Assembly (NCBI GenBank): GCA_934129885.1
Contig: CAKOWU010000007.1
Coordinates: 35,652 to 99,651 of the forward strand
Reading direction: 5' to 3'
Source: an uncultured Bacilli bacterium
GTDB lineage: Bacteria > Bacillota_I > Bacilli_A > RF39 > UBA660
DNA length: 64,000 nucleotides
The notes under the pieces: model-generated
What the model was told of the DNA's origin: nothing
Seen by the model: the letters and a program-made list of their open reading frames with translations, nothing else
Databases searched by the model: none
Program-made: the position numbers and the translations under genes
Shown here: positions 15,523-24,543 of the stretch, in pieces
Position numbering within the stretch: position 1 is the first letter of the stretch
Layout of the letters: each line of letters starts with the position of its first letter

Positions 15523-17505
15523 TTAGTATTTTGATAATATGTTAATAAACTTGCTTTCATCCCATATTTCTAGACCGAGTTCCTCGGCCTTTTTTAACTT
15601 AGAACCAGCCTCTTCTCCAGCGATAACAACACTTGTTTTCTTGCTGACACTTGTACTAACGTTACCACCTAAACTTTCTATTTTCTCTTTAGCCGCATCC
15701 CTTGTAAACCTATTCAAAGAGCCAGTTAAGACAAACGTTTTGTTTGAAAATTCAGTTTCTTCTTCATTTACATTTTTAAGATAAATAGTATTTACACCAT
15801 ATTTTTTTAAATCATTTATTAATTCTTTGTTTCTCTCTTCACTAAAGAAATCAGTCACACTCTTAGCAATTATAGGGCCTATATCTTTAACATCACTTAT
15901 ATCTTCAAATTTAGCATTCATGATATTATCAATATTTTTGAAATTTTTACCTAATATATCAGCAGTTTTTGTTCCAACATGTCTTATTGACAGTGCTACT
16001 AAAAGCCTTTCTAAAGATGCATTCTTACTTTTCTCTATCTCGTCCAATAATTTTTCAACACTTCTTTCACCAAAACCTTCTAACTCCTTTAGTTCTTCTT
16101 TATATTTATTTAGTTCATAAAAATCTTCATATTTAGTAAGCAATCCTTTATTATAAAAGTCTTCAATAATACGATCACCAAATCCTTCAATATTCAAGGC
16201 ATGTCTTGATGTAAAATGAATTAACTTCTCTTGCCATCTAGCAGGACAGTCTTTATTAGGGCAGTAATACGCAGCCTCTTCACTTTTCCTAGTTAAAGAC
16301 GTATTGCAAATTGGACAACTACTTATCATATGATATTCCTTTTCAGTGCCATCTCTTCTTTCTGTCATTACTTTAACTACTTCTGGAATAACATCACCAG
16401 CCTTCTTAATAGCAACAATATCACCTTCTCTTATATCTTTCATTTTAATATAGTCTTCATTATGAAGAGTTGCTCTTTTAATAACAGATCCCATTAATCT
16501 AACAGGCTCTAAGTCCGCACTTGGAGTCACTTGTCCTGTCCTACCTACTGTACAAATAATTTTTGATATTCTCGTCAAAACCTCTTCAGCCGGAAACTTA
16601 TAAGCTGTTGCCCATTTTGGACTTCTAGCCGTAAAGCCTAATCTTTGTTGATCACGTAAATCATTGACTTTTATAACAATACCATCAATTTCATATGGTA
16701 AATTTGGTCTATTTTGTGTCCAGTAATCTATATACTCTAATAACTCTTTAATACTATCTACCTTTTTATTATTAGGATTAGTAGTAAAACCTAGTTCTTT
16801 CATGAAATTTAAAGCATCATAGTGAGTATATATTTGGTAGTCTTCCGGATCTGGTAAATGATATATAAAACAATCTAAATTTCTTTGAGCCGCAATTTTA
16901 GAATCTAACTGACGTACACTACCAGCAGCGGCATTTCTAGGATTAGCAAATGAATTACCTTGTTCATTTAATTTATTAAATGAGGCTTTACTCATATATA
17001 TTTCGCCTCTTACCTCAATATCTATTTTTTGTTTTATTTTTAACGGAACACTTTTTATTGTTTTAACATTATGAGTTATATCTTCACCTGTTACACCATC
17101 CCCTCTAGTCGCAGCACGTACAAGTTCACCATTTTTATATAATAACGATACAGATAGACCGTCTATTTTTAGTTCCGCAACATACTTAGGGTTTGGTACA
17201 ATTTTTTTTATCTTTTCATCAAAGCTCATAATTTCATCTTCATTAAAAACATTACCTAATGATAACATTGGTATTTCATGAGTTACCTTTTTAAATTCAC
17301 TAATAACCTCAGTGCCAACCCTGTTTGTAGGCGAATCTACCTTCTTAAAAGCAGGATACTGCTTTTCTAGTCTCTGAAGTTCCCCCATATATCTATCATA
17401 TTCTTGATCAGATAAAGTTGGTTTATCTAGTGAATAATATTCATAATTTGCTTTATTAATTATTTCTGTTAATTCATTTATTCTTTGTTCAATTTTATTT
17501 TGCAC
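15523..17505 (-). CDS. ligA: NAD+-dependent DNA ligase
   Basis: LigA seals nicks in replication and repair using NAD+. The domain order is complete. The Ia domain has NYEYYSLDKPTLSDQEYD; the adenylation domain has the catalytic lysine in ELKIDGLS (about residue 113). The OB fold follows, then a four-Cys zinc finger (CPIC...CPNKDCP), HhH motifs (LEGFGERSVEKLL, DIGPIIAKSV) and a BRCT domain at the C-terminus (TFVLTGSLNRFTRDAA). I prefer GTG 17505 as the start because AGGGTGAT lies 5 bases before it; the frame opens three codons earlier. About 660 residues is the usual length. It is followed by a short spacer and is monocistronic as far as can be seen. Confidence 0.96.
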   Translation of the reverse strand: MQNKIEQRINELTEIINKANYEYYSLDKPTLSDQEYDRYMGELQRLEKQYPAFKKVDSPTNRVGTEVISEFKKVTHEIPMLSLGNVFNEDEIMSFDEKIKKIVPNPKYVAELKIDGLSVSLLYKNGELVRAATRGDGVTGEDITHNVKTIKSVPLKIKQKIDIEVRGEIYMSKASFNKLNEQGNSFANPRNAAAGSVRQLDSKIAAQRNLDCFIYHLPDPEDYQIYTHYDALNFMKELGFTTNPNNKKVDSIKELLEYIDYWTQNRPNLPYEIDGIVIKVNDLRDQQRLGFTARSPKWATAYKFPAEEVLTRISKIICTVGRTGQVTPSADLEPVRLMGSVIKRATLHNEDYIKMKDIREGDIVAIKKAGDVIPEVVKVMTERRDGTEKEYHMISSCPICNTSLTRKSEEAAYYCPNKDCPARWQEKLIHFTSRHALNIEGFGDRIIEDFYNKGLLTKYEDFYELNKYKEELKELEGFGERSVEKLLDEIEKSKNASLERLLVALSIRHVGTKTADILGKNFKNIDNIMNAKFEDISDVKDIGPIIAKSVTDFFSEERNKELINDLKKYGVNTIYLKNVNEEETEFSNKTFVLTGSLNRFTRDAAKEKIESLGGNVSTSVSKKTSVVIAGEEAGSKLKKAEELGLEIWDESKFINILSKY

Positions 17506-17626
17506 TATAATCACCCTAATACAATTATAGTGGAAATAAACATGTTTTTCAATGAATTTTCTTTATGTTTTATCATATAACTTATAGTAATGTAGAAAAA
17601 ACAGCATGAATTATCATGCTATTTTA

Positions 17627-18529
17627 TTACTTCCATAAATATCTTGGATACTTCTCTTCATTAATATAAATATTTATTGCATTTACTAAATCTTCTTTGT
17701 CTTCCTTATAAGTTACTCCATGCCATTTAGCAGTCGTTCCTTTAATATAAACAGTTGCAGTCTTATCATTTATTTGTTTTGATATAATATCAGGCACTAG
17801 ATATTCAGCATCTAAGTTATTTATATTCTCATCTAAAAATTTAGGAAACTCTTCTTCGATAGCTTTCATATAGTTTACTGTAAAACCAAATAGATTTACA
17901 GTTGCAAGAGCGTCCTCCTCTAGTTTAAACGTTCTACTGCCATCCAAAGGATATGCCATCATAATATTATTCTTAACTTCTACTTTACTTTCAGTTATTT
18001 TTTCTAAAATACCATTTTTTGCGGTTACTATCCCCCTTTTTACAGAACCATTTTTTGATAGCGTATTTACTACTTTATAACAAACTGCCAGATAATGAGT
18101 CCTATCCTTATTATTTTTAAGAAAATCTATTAATATCTCATAAGCATTATATCCATAGAAATCATCAGCATTTATAACTGCGAATGGACCTTTTATCATA
18201 TCTCTAGCACTATATATTGCGTGTGCAGTTCCCCATGGTTTAGTTCTATCCTTTGGGACTTCATAGCCTTCTGGTAAATCATTTATTTGCTGAAAAGCAT
18301 ATTCCACTTTAACCTTGTCCTCTAATCTTTTGCCAATTGTTTCTTTAAATATTTTCTCTTGTTCTTCTTTTATAACAAATATAACCCTATTAAAGCCTGC
18401 CTTTACAGCATCATATATTGAATAATCAATTATAAACTCACCACCCGGTCCAATAGGTTCTATTTGTTTAGGCCCGCCAAATCTACTTCCGGCACCCGCA
18501 GCCATAACTAATAATGTATATTCTTCCAT
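17627..18529 (-). CDS. Sugar-nucleotide/NTP nucleotidyltransferase family protein
   Basis: This 300-residue GT-A fold nucleotidyltransferase has the N-terminal NTP-binding signature VMAAGAGSRFGGPKQIEPIG, a central GTAHAIYSA and the metal-binding INADDFYG (about 110-117). Enzymes of this family join an NTP to a sugar phosphate or similar, with release of pyrophosphate. The exact sugar is not evident. It lies downstream of the small membrane protein and pcrA on the same strand with about 15 bases between genes, so they may share a transcript. Confidence 0.85.
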   Translation of the reverse strand: MEEYTLLVMAAGAGSRFGGPKQIEPIGPGGEFIIDYSIYDAVKAGFNRVIFVIKEEQEKIFKETIGKRLEDKVKVEYAFQQINDLPEGYEVPKDRTKPWGTAHAIYSARDMIKGPFAVINADDFYGYNAYEILIDFLKNNKDRTHYLAVCYKVVNTLSKNGSVKRGIVTAKNGILEKITESKVEVKNNIMMAYPLDGSRTFKLEEDALATVNLFGFTVNYMKAIEEEFPKFLDENINNLDAEYLVPDIISKQINDKTATVYIKGTTAKWHGVTYKEDKEDLVNAINIYINEEKYPRYLWK

Positions 18530-18543
18530 ACCTTTTGTCTCCT

Positions 18544-18756
18544 TTAATTTTTATTCAATGTCCTATATACTACACCAAAGATAAATAATCCAATTAAGAA
18601 GAATGCTCCCCATACCACTGGATTATTATGGTTAGCATATAACCAGTCTCTCGCAGGTTCTAGCCATTCATTTAGCTTTTGAATAATATTATTACCCGCA
18701 ACTTTATCGTTCACATCACTAAACCAACGACTTATTTTATTTAATACTTGATCCAT
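18544..18756 (-). CDS. Small single-span membrane protein downstream of pcrA
   Basis: The 70 residues carry an amphipathic N-terminal half (VLNKISRWFSDVNDKVAGN) and one transmembrane helix (about 48-66) with a short NKN tail. Its ATG lies inside the 3' end of pcrA (20-base overlap) with AAGGTGG upstream, so it is translationally coupled. No family recognised. Confidence 0.65.
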   Translation of the reverse strand: MDQVLNKISRWFSDVNDKVAGNNIIQKLNEWLEPARDWLYANHNNPVVWGAFFLIGLFIFGVVYRTLNKN

Positions 18757-20836
18757 CTTTTTCCACCTTCTTTATACTTTTATGACCTTTCATTATTTTA
18801 ATGATACCATATTTATGAGAAAATGCAATAGTAAGAATGCTGCCAACATTAATTATTATACCTTCACCATATTTATCATGAATAACTTTATCCCCAACAT
18901 TATAAATAGCATTTTCGTCTATCATATTACTCTTAAATACCTTTGGCTTTTCAGGCTTAACATCACTATCTAGATATTCTTTATTTATTTCACTTATAAA
19001 CCTACTTGGAGGATTTATACTAGTATTACCAAATAACATCCTACGCCTAGCATTTAAAACATAAAGATTTTTTTTTGCTCTAGTAATCGCAACATAACAT
19101 AATCTTCTCTCTTCTTCTAATTCTTCATCACTATCCATAGAGTTGATATGCGGAAAGATTCCTTCTTCTACTCCTACTATAAATACATGCTCAAATTCTA
19201 ATCCTTTCGCCGAATGAATAGTCATAAGCGTTACTACATCATTATTATTTTTATGTTCTTCAACATCTGACACAAGACTTATTTCAAATAAGAAATCTTC
19301 TAAAGATATTATTCCATTTTGTTCCTCAAAGTTTTTAGTTATTGATTTAAACTCTTCCAGATTTTCTAACCTTATTTCAGATTCAATTGTCTTTTCATTT
19401 TTAAGTGCATTACGCATTCCAGTTTTATCCAAAACAAGATCTACTAGTTCAGTTAGTGACATGTTTTTACTTTCTTCTTTAATTTCTTCTATTATATTTT
19501 TAAATAATAACTCTTTACCACTATCTATCGCATCATATAATGAACAATTATTATCTATCGCTTTAGTACTTAAATTTTCAAGAGTTCTAGGCCCTATCTG
19601 ACGCTTTGGAACATTTATTACACGCATTAAACTTATATCATCATTAGAGTTATATATTAATTTTAAATAACTTATTAAATCTTTTATTTCCTTTCTATTA
19701 TAGAAATAAAATGATCCTACTACCTTATATGGAATATTTTCTTCAAGTAAAGCCTCTTCAATATTTCTTGACTGGGCATTTGTTCTATAAAGAACCGCTA
19801 TTTCACTTTTAGATGTACCACTTTGAATTAATCTCTTTATCTTATCCATTACATAATGAGCCTCATCTTTTTCATCATAAGCACGATGATATTTTACTTT
19901 GTCGCCCGCTTCATTTTGAGTCCAAAGTATCTTTTCTTTCCTTTTTTTATTGTTTTTAATAACATCATTCGCTGCGTTTAAAATGTTGCTGGTTGAACGA
20001 TAATTTTCTTCTAACTTTATAGTTTTAACGTTTGAATAATCTTTTTCAAAATTCAAAATGTTTTGATAATTGGCTCCTCTAAAACCATATATTGATTGGT
20101 CAACATCTCCAACCACACAAACATTCTTATATTTAGCACTAAGCATTTTTATTAAGGTATATTGTGCTTCATTAGTATCTTGATATTCGTCTACCAAAAT
20201 ATACCGAAACCTTTCTTGATACTTTGCTAAAATATCTTTATTTTCTTTAAATAATTTTATAGGTAAAGTAAGCAAGTCATCAAAATCTAAAGAATTATTA
20301 GCTTTTAATTTATCTTCATATTTTTTATAGATGTCATGTATAATTTGTTCATAGTCTGAATGCACAAACCTAGCATATGCGTCCACATCTATCAGTTCGT
20401 TTTTAGCACCACTTATTTTATTTCTAATAGCTCTTGGACTATACATTTTAGGATCTAAATTTTTATCTTTAATTATTTTTTTTATTATAGCTAAAACATC
20501 ATCAGTATCTAAAATAGTGATTTGTTTATTATATCCTAGTTTTTCATAGTTTTCTCTTATAAGGAGAAGTCCTAACGAATGAAACGTTGATATTTGAATA
20601 TCATAAGAAACTGGTCCGAGCATTCTATGTATTCTTTGTTTCATTTCTTTCGCCGCCTTATTGGTAAAAGTTATAGCTAAAATATTATAAGGATTTATTT
20701 GCTTATCTTCTACCAGGTACGCTACTCTAGTAGTCAAAACTTTTGTTTTACCTGAACCAGCACCCGCTAATACAAGTAATGGGCCTTCAGTTGTCCTAAC
20801 TGCTTCTTTCTGCATATCGTTTAAATTTTCTATCAC
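18737..20836 (-). CDS. pcrA: ATP-dependent DNA helicase PcrA/UvrD
   Basis: This superfamily 1A 3'-5' helicase acts in repair and rolling-circle replication. Motifs in order: Walker A LAGAGSGKTKVL, Ia ITFTNKAAKEMKQR, Walker B DEYQDTNEAQY, III VGDVDQSIYGFRGA, IV ENYRST, V TIHSAKGLEFEHVF and VI YVAITRAKKNLY. The C-terminal Tudor-like segment (VGDKVIHDKYGEGII) is typical of PcrA. I start at GTG 20836 (VIENLNDMQKEAV) because CGAGGTGA precedes it by 7 bases. The longer frame upstream adds a non-homologous 38 residues. That gives about 700 residues, normal for the family. Confidence 0.95.
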   Translation of the reverse strand: MIENLNDMQKEAVRTTEGPLLVLAGAGSGKTKVLTTRVAYLVEDKQINPYNILAITFTNKAAKEMKQRIHRMLGPVSYDIQISTFHSLGLLLIRENYEKLGYNKQITILDTDDVLAIIKKIIKDKNLDPKMYSPRAIRNKISGAKNELIDVDAYARFVHSDYEQIIHDIYKKYEDKLKANNSLDFDDLLTLPIKLFKENKDILAKYQERFRYILVDEYQDTNEAQYTLIKMLSAKYKNVCVVGDVDQSIYGFRGANYQNILNFEKDYSNVKTIKLEENYRSTSNILNAANDVIKNNKKRKEKILWTQNEAGDKVKYHRAYDEKDEAHYVMDKIKRLIQSGTSKSEIAVLYRTNAQSRNIEEALLEENIPYKVVGSFYFYNRKEIKDLISYLKLIYNSNDDISLMRVINVPKRQIGPRTLENLSTKAIDNNCSLYDAIDSGKELLFKNIIEEIKEESKNMSLTELVDLVLDKTGMRNALKNEKTIESEIRLENLEEFKSITKNFEEQNGIISLEDFLFEISLVSDVEEHKNNNDVVTLMTIHSAKGLEFEHVFIVGVEEGIFPHINSMDSDEELEEERRLCYVAITRAKKNLYVLNARRRMLFGNTSINPPSRFISEINKEYLDSDVKPEKPKVFKSNMIDENAIYNVGDKVIHDKYGEGIIINVGSILTIAFSHKYGIIKIMKGHKSIKKVEKDGSSIK

Positions 20837-21140
20837 GTTTTCGTCACCTCGTATGTTAATCATATCATATTTACTTATTTTATTAAAGTTAATACATAAA
20901 ACTTCCAAATTTTCCAAATTGCAAGAGCTTAAAATAAAAAAATATTTCATAAAGGCCTAAAATACAAGAACATTTTTTTAGGTTATAACTAATTTATTTT
21001 TACAAATTAACCCTTGTGCGATGTAGTAAACACAAAAAAGCCCTAAATTTATAAGAAAAGTTAAAAAAACTCAAAAACTTCCGAAAAAAAAAGAAATTTG
21101 CGAATAAACACAGTATGATACTAATAGAAGGGAGGTGACT

Positions 21141-22016
21141 ATGACTGAACATGTACTTGCAACTATGAATGAAAGAATTTCATACGGATTTTCTTCAGAG
21201 CACATGGCTCTTGATTTAGTTCCAGAAAACGGAGGCGATACGGACGCTATCGCATTTGCTGAAGGAACTGTAGAAGTAGCGGTAAGTAACGTAAAATATA
21301 CTAATCACAGTAGTAAAGGAAATGCAACGTACGGTAACTATGTCATCATAAAGCATCCAAATGGTTATAAGACTTTATATGCACATTTAAAATACGAAAG
21401 TATTCTTGTAAATGCTGGAGATTATGTATCTAAAGGCCAAAGACTCGCGACTATTGGTCAAACAGGTAATGCTTACGGCGTTCATTTACATTTTGAAATT
21501 AGAGGACCAGATAATAAACTAGTTAATCCAAATGATTATTTATTTAGAAACAATACCGCATTTAGTCCTAATGAGAGTACTGAAAATAGTTCTTTAGAAA
21601 ACACTAATAAAAATACTACTGTAAGTGAGAACAACAATAATACAAATACTTCTAATATAAAGACCGATGCCACAAATGAAGATAAACAAGCTTTTAAAGA
21701 TAAAATGGACAATACTAAAGGAAATATAGAAGGAAATTCTAACAATCCAATAGACGCTAATGAAACAGTAAATTTTAGTAACGAGATTACGGATAATAAT
21801 GAGACGGTAAAAGTAAATAATGACGATTATTTAAAAAATACTAGTTATACCGGTGGCTCTATTGTTGACGGTCTTAAAGGTCTTAGCGAAGATAGTTCGT
21901 TTGATCACCGAGCAATTTTGGCTTTGGCTAATGGGATCGATAACTATGTAGGCTCTTTTTCTCAAAATGTTTTCCTTTTAAAGTTGCTTAAAACTGGTGA
22001 ACTTGTGCGTGCTTAA
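21141..22016 (+). CDS. M23 peptidase with phage-lysin-like C-terminal domain, no signal peptide
   Basis: Residues 1-135 form an M23/LytM endopeptidase domain with zinc ligands in HMALDL, TLYAHLK and GVHLHFEIRG. A 90-residue Asn/Thr-rich linker follows. The last 55 residues (SIVDGLKGLSEDSSFDHRA, then NGIDNYVGSFSQNVFLLKLL) match the cell-wall-binding repeat found at the end of phage endolysins (recalled). No N-terminal signal or membrane segment exists, so export would need a holin-like route or lysis. I start at ATG 21141 since GGGAGG is 5 bases before it. It stands alone with its own terminator, so it may be a phage-derived remnant or a domesticated wall hydrolase. Confidence 0.82.
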   Translation: MTEHVLATMNERISYGFSSEHMALDLVPENGGDTDAIAFAEGTVEVAVSNVKYTNHSSKGNATYGNYVIIKHPNGYKTLYAHLKYESILVNAGDYVSKGQRLATIGQTGNAYGVHLHFEIRGPDNKLVNPNDYLFRNNTAFSPNESTENSSLENTNKNTTVSENNNNTNTSNIKTDATNEDKQAFKDKMDNTKGNIEGNSNNPIDANETVNFSNEITDNNETVKVNNDDYLKNTSYTGGSIVDGLKGLSEDSSFDHRAILALANGIDNYVGSFSQNVFLLKLLKTGELVRA

Positions 22017-22022
22017 AAAAAT

Positions 22023-22048
22023 CAATACATATCGGTATTGTTTTTTTT
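22023..22048 (+). terminator. Terminator of the M23 peptidase gene
   Basis: CAATAC / GTATTG with a 6-base loop followed by eight T. Confidence 0.8.
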
Positions 22049-22062
22049 AGAACTATTATTAT

Positions 22063-22801
22063 TTAACCCTTCCAGTTCACTATCGCATTACTAGCACCCC
22101 ATGGGGCACCCTCTATAGTATTTTCTTTTTTACAAATATTTATTTTTTTTAAAGTTGGAGTATCACTAAATGCATATCCAAGCATTTTAATCGTAGATGG
22201 TAAGTTAATTGATGATATATTCAATTTACTAAATGCATAAGAAAAAATTTCTTCTACCCCCTCTTCAATTGTTATTTTTTTTGCTTCACTGCCATAAAAG
22301 GTATAACCATCAATTTCTTTGATGCGGCCAGCTATAGTTATCTCCTCGTAATGAACATTTACATACGCTTTCGTTTGAATAACTGTTACCGTATCTAGAA
22401 TAAAAGACCCTGTGGCATCTTTGCCAACATAACTATTTAAAACAGAATAATTTGTACTGTCATCTGAATTAATACCATAAATAAAGGCGGCATCACCTTT
22501 TAGATTGTTTTGTGGAAAAATATCACCACCTAACTTAGTTACAGAAGATGGAATTTTTATTTCAGTAAGATAATTAGAGTCAAAAGCATCAATACCAATC
22601 TCTTCTATTCCATCATTTAAATTTAATTTCTGAATTGAATTTAATCTAAAGGCATAATCTTTTATAGTCCTTAAGTTATCTGGCAAAGTTAAAATTTCAA
22701 TTTTATTTATTGATTATGGTTATTGTCCCATTACCATGGTCAGAGATTTCATAGCATTTATCAGATACTTGATATACATTACCAATTGAGAATTTATTCA
22801 C
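22063..22801 (-). pseudogene. Broken BspA-type leucine-rich-repeat surface protein
   Basis: The readable part (22063-22686 or slightly longer) encodes BspA/LRR_5 repeats such as LRTIKDYAFRLNSIQKLNL, VEEIFSYAFSKLNISSINL. It starts only at a TTG with no Shine-Dalgarno. A second frame just upstream (22703-22801) reads SIGNVYQVSDKCYEISDHG, which resembles the segment preceding repeats in related proteins, but it ends at a stop in a different frame. No signal peptide is left. A terminator (22804-22839) directly upstream cuts it from any promoter. I conclude it is a decayed 3' remnant. Confidence 0.7.
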
Positions 22802-22803
22802 AG

Positions 22804-22839
22804 AAAAACACTTTATCGTATAGAAATAAAGTGTTTTTT
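22804..22839. terminator. Bidirectional terminator
   Basis: AAAAACACTTTAT (22804-22816) pairs with ATAAAGTGTTTTT (22826-22838). It ends the minus-strand transcript of the lipoprotein gene. Confidence 0.8.
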
Positions 22840-22920
22840 ATTACATAAATAAATTATGATGTAGTTTTAATCTTTACCTGTACAATTCATTGTTACATTT
22901 GTGGAGACCTACTATAACCA

Positions 22921-23643
22921 CTAGCACTCCTTATCACAAGACTTACTTAAACTAAATAATGTCTTAAACTGCTTCTCCTCATCCTTAAGCATCTCATCAG
23001 TAAGTTTCGCGTTCGCATCCTTTTGAACATCAGAAGTACCCTCAACTAACTTAATAGCTTTTCCCTCTTTAACATAAATAAAATTAGGCGCAAATATCCT
23101 CTTTTCACCAACAGATACCTCATTACCCTCATCATCAGTTAAAGTGTAATCCGCAAGCACATTATCAAAATACTTAAGTAACTTCTTATACTCTTTCGTG
23201 CCTGCACTTACCATCTTCGGCTTATTTTCATCATCAAGTTCATACTTATCTCTTAAAAGCTCATTATGTTCATTATCCCATATATTAACATAATAAATAG
23301 TACCAACATTATACTTTTTAGAAACCTCTATAGCCTTCTCTATCGCACTACGGCACCAAGGACATTGCTTATCACCAAAATAAACAAAAAATGTCTCATT
23401 ATCATCCATCATCTTAACAATATCACTCGTACTTGCGTACACAAATGGATTATCCTTATCAATAGATACATCCCTGTATTTACTACCATAAGAACTAGTC
23501 TTACCATTAAGTCCCTCATATTCATCCTTAAACTTCATCGCATCACTATTCGCACACCCAACAAGAGAAAATATCCCAGCACACAAAATAATAACCAAAA
23601 TTAATTTTCCCAAACTTTTATTCATTATAAAACTTTTATTCAT
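22921..23643 (-). CDS. Thioredoxin-like lipoprotein
   Basis: This 240-residue exported lipoprotein has a hydrophobic signal peptide ending in FSLVGC (lipobox, lipidated Cys about residue 29). It has a thioredoxin-like domain whose active site is CPWC in DKQCPWCRSAIEKAI (about 94-97). Such proteins act as extracytoplasmic thiol-disulfide exchangers or chaperones. The N-terminus contains MNKS twice (residues 1 and 7), from a short duplication, so the true start could be either; GAGGTG supports the first. It lies downstream of two XRE regulator genes on the same strand, separated by a hairpin (23711-23733). Confidence 0.85.
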   Translation of the reverse strand: MNKSFIMNKSLGKLILVIILCAGIFSLVGCANSDAMKFKDEYEGLNGKTSSYGSKYRDVSIDKDNPFVYASTSDIVKMMDDNETFFVYFGDKQCPWCRSAIEKAIEVSKKYNVGTIYYVNIWDNEHNELLRDKYELDDENKPKMVSAGTKEYKKLLKYFDNVLADYTLTDDEGNEVSVGEKRIFAPNFIYVKEGKAIKLVEGTSDVQKDANAKLTDEMLKDEEKQFKTLFSLSKSCDKEC

Positions 23644-23695
23644 TACTTACACCTCAGAAACAATTCTAACCCAAAACCATCAAAAACGAAATAAA

Positions 23696-23733
23696 CAACT
23701 AGTTGAAAAAGATTTCAACCAAAAGTTGAAATC
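23696..23733 (-). terminator. Hairpin between XRE regulator and lipoprotein gene; possible operator
   Basis: GATTTCAAC (23711-23719) and GTTGAAATC (23725-23733) form a perfect 9-bp inverted repeat. On the minus strand it is followed by five T, which suits a terminator for the XRE gene. Next to it lies the palindrome CAACTAGTTG (23696-23705), which resembles the CAACT/AGTTG repeats upstream of the other XRE gene (26184-26230), so an operator role is also possible. Confidence 0.5.
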
Positions 23734-23743
23734 CACTTAAAAA

Positions 23744-24451
23744 CTAATTATCACAATCATCCTCACTAATCTCTAAAGGTATTTTATAAGAAATAGTCTT
23801 ATCCGCACTATCCGAAGCCTTAATCTCCATATACATTTTAGAAGACACAAACATTGTACACTTTGCGGAATAATGGTCCATCTTAATCTTTAAACTCTCC
23901 AAATACTCCTTTAAAGTTTCATTACTTGCACTCTCACAAGAACTTATTTTCGTCCTCTTACCACTCATATCCTCATATAAACCACAAGAAAGTTTACTAT
24001 AAATAGTATTGTCCTCCGTGCCATTATACGACACATCACTGATTATCAAAGACGTCCTATTATCAGAATAAACCACCGAACCAGAAATCGAAAACTCATT
24101 ATTAGTTGTACTTATCTCATTAAAATTAAAATTATCATCGTCTCTATTAGTAAAAATTAAAAACAAAATAACAACTACAAACACACAAACTACCAAAGCA
24201 ATCATCAAAACATATTTAAAACTTTTATCACGTTTATCACCCGCAAATTCCCCATTAATAATCTCCTCAATACTGACGCCAAACTGCTTGCTTATCTCCT
24301 TCAAAATAGCCATATCCGGCAAATTTTTACCGTTCTCCCACTTGCTCACAGCCTGAAACGTCACTCCAAGTCTCTCAGCAAACTCTGACTGCGATAAATT
24401 ATTTCTCTTTCGAATCTCTCTTATAAACTGTCCAATTTTCTCTTGATCCAT
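23744..24451 (-). CDS. Membrane-anchored XRE-family regulator
   Basis: Residues 1-65 are a Cro/C1-type HTH (FIREIRKRNNLSQSEFAERL, then VTFQAVSKWENGKNLPDM). A transmembrane helix (about 78-100) and a 130-residue extracytoplasmic domain follow, with cysteines that could form disulfides (SSCESASN, SAKCTMF). This plan fits a one-component sensor: outside ligand or stress, inside DNA binding. An extended -10 (TGG-TATAAT, 24480-24485) precedes it. A second XRE-membrane protein with a similar HTH lies immediately upstream and the thioredoxin-like lipoprotein downstream. Confidence 0.8.
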   Translation of the reverse strand: MDQEKIGQFIREIRKRNNLSQSEFAERLGVTFQAVSKWENGKNLPDMAILKEISKQFGVSIEEIINGEFAGDKRDKSFKYVLMIALVVCVFVVVILFLIFTNRDDDNFNFNEISTTNNEFSISGSVVYSDNRTSLIISDVSYNGTEDNTIYSKLSCGLYEDMSGKRTKISSCESASNETLKEYLESLKIKMDHYSAKCTMFVSSKMYMEIKASDSADKTISYKIPLEISEDDCDN

Positions 24452-24543
24452 AACTTACCTCCAATCAAACAACATACCCATTATACCATAATTCCTTAAA
24501 ATCTTTTTATTTAAACTACATAATATATGAAGAAAAAAGATGG

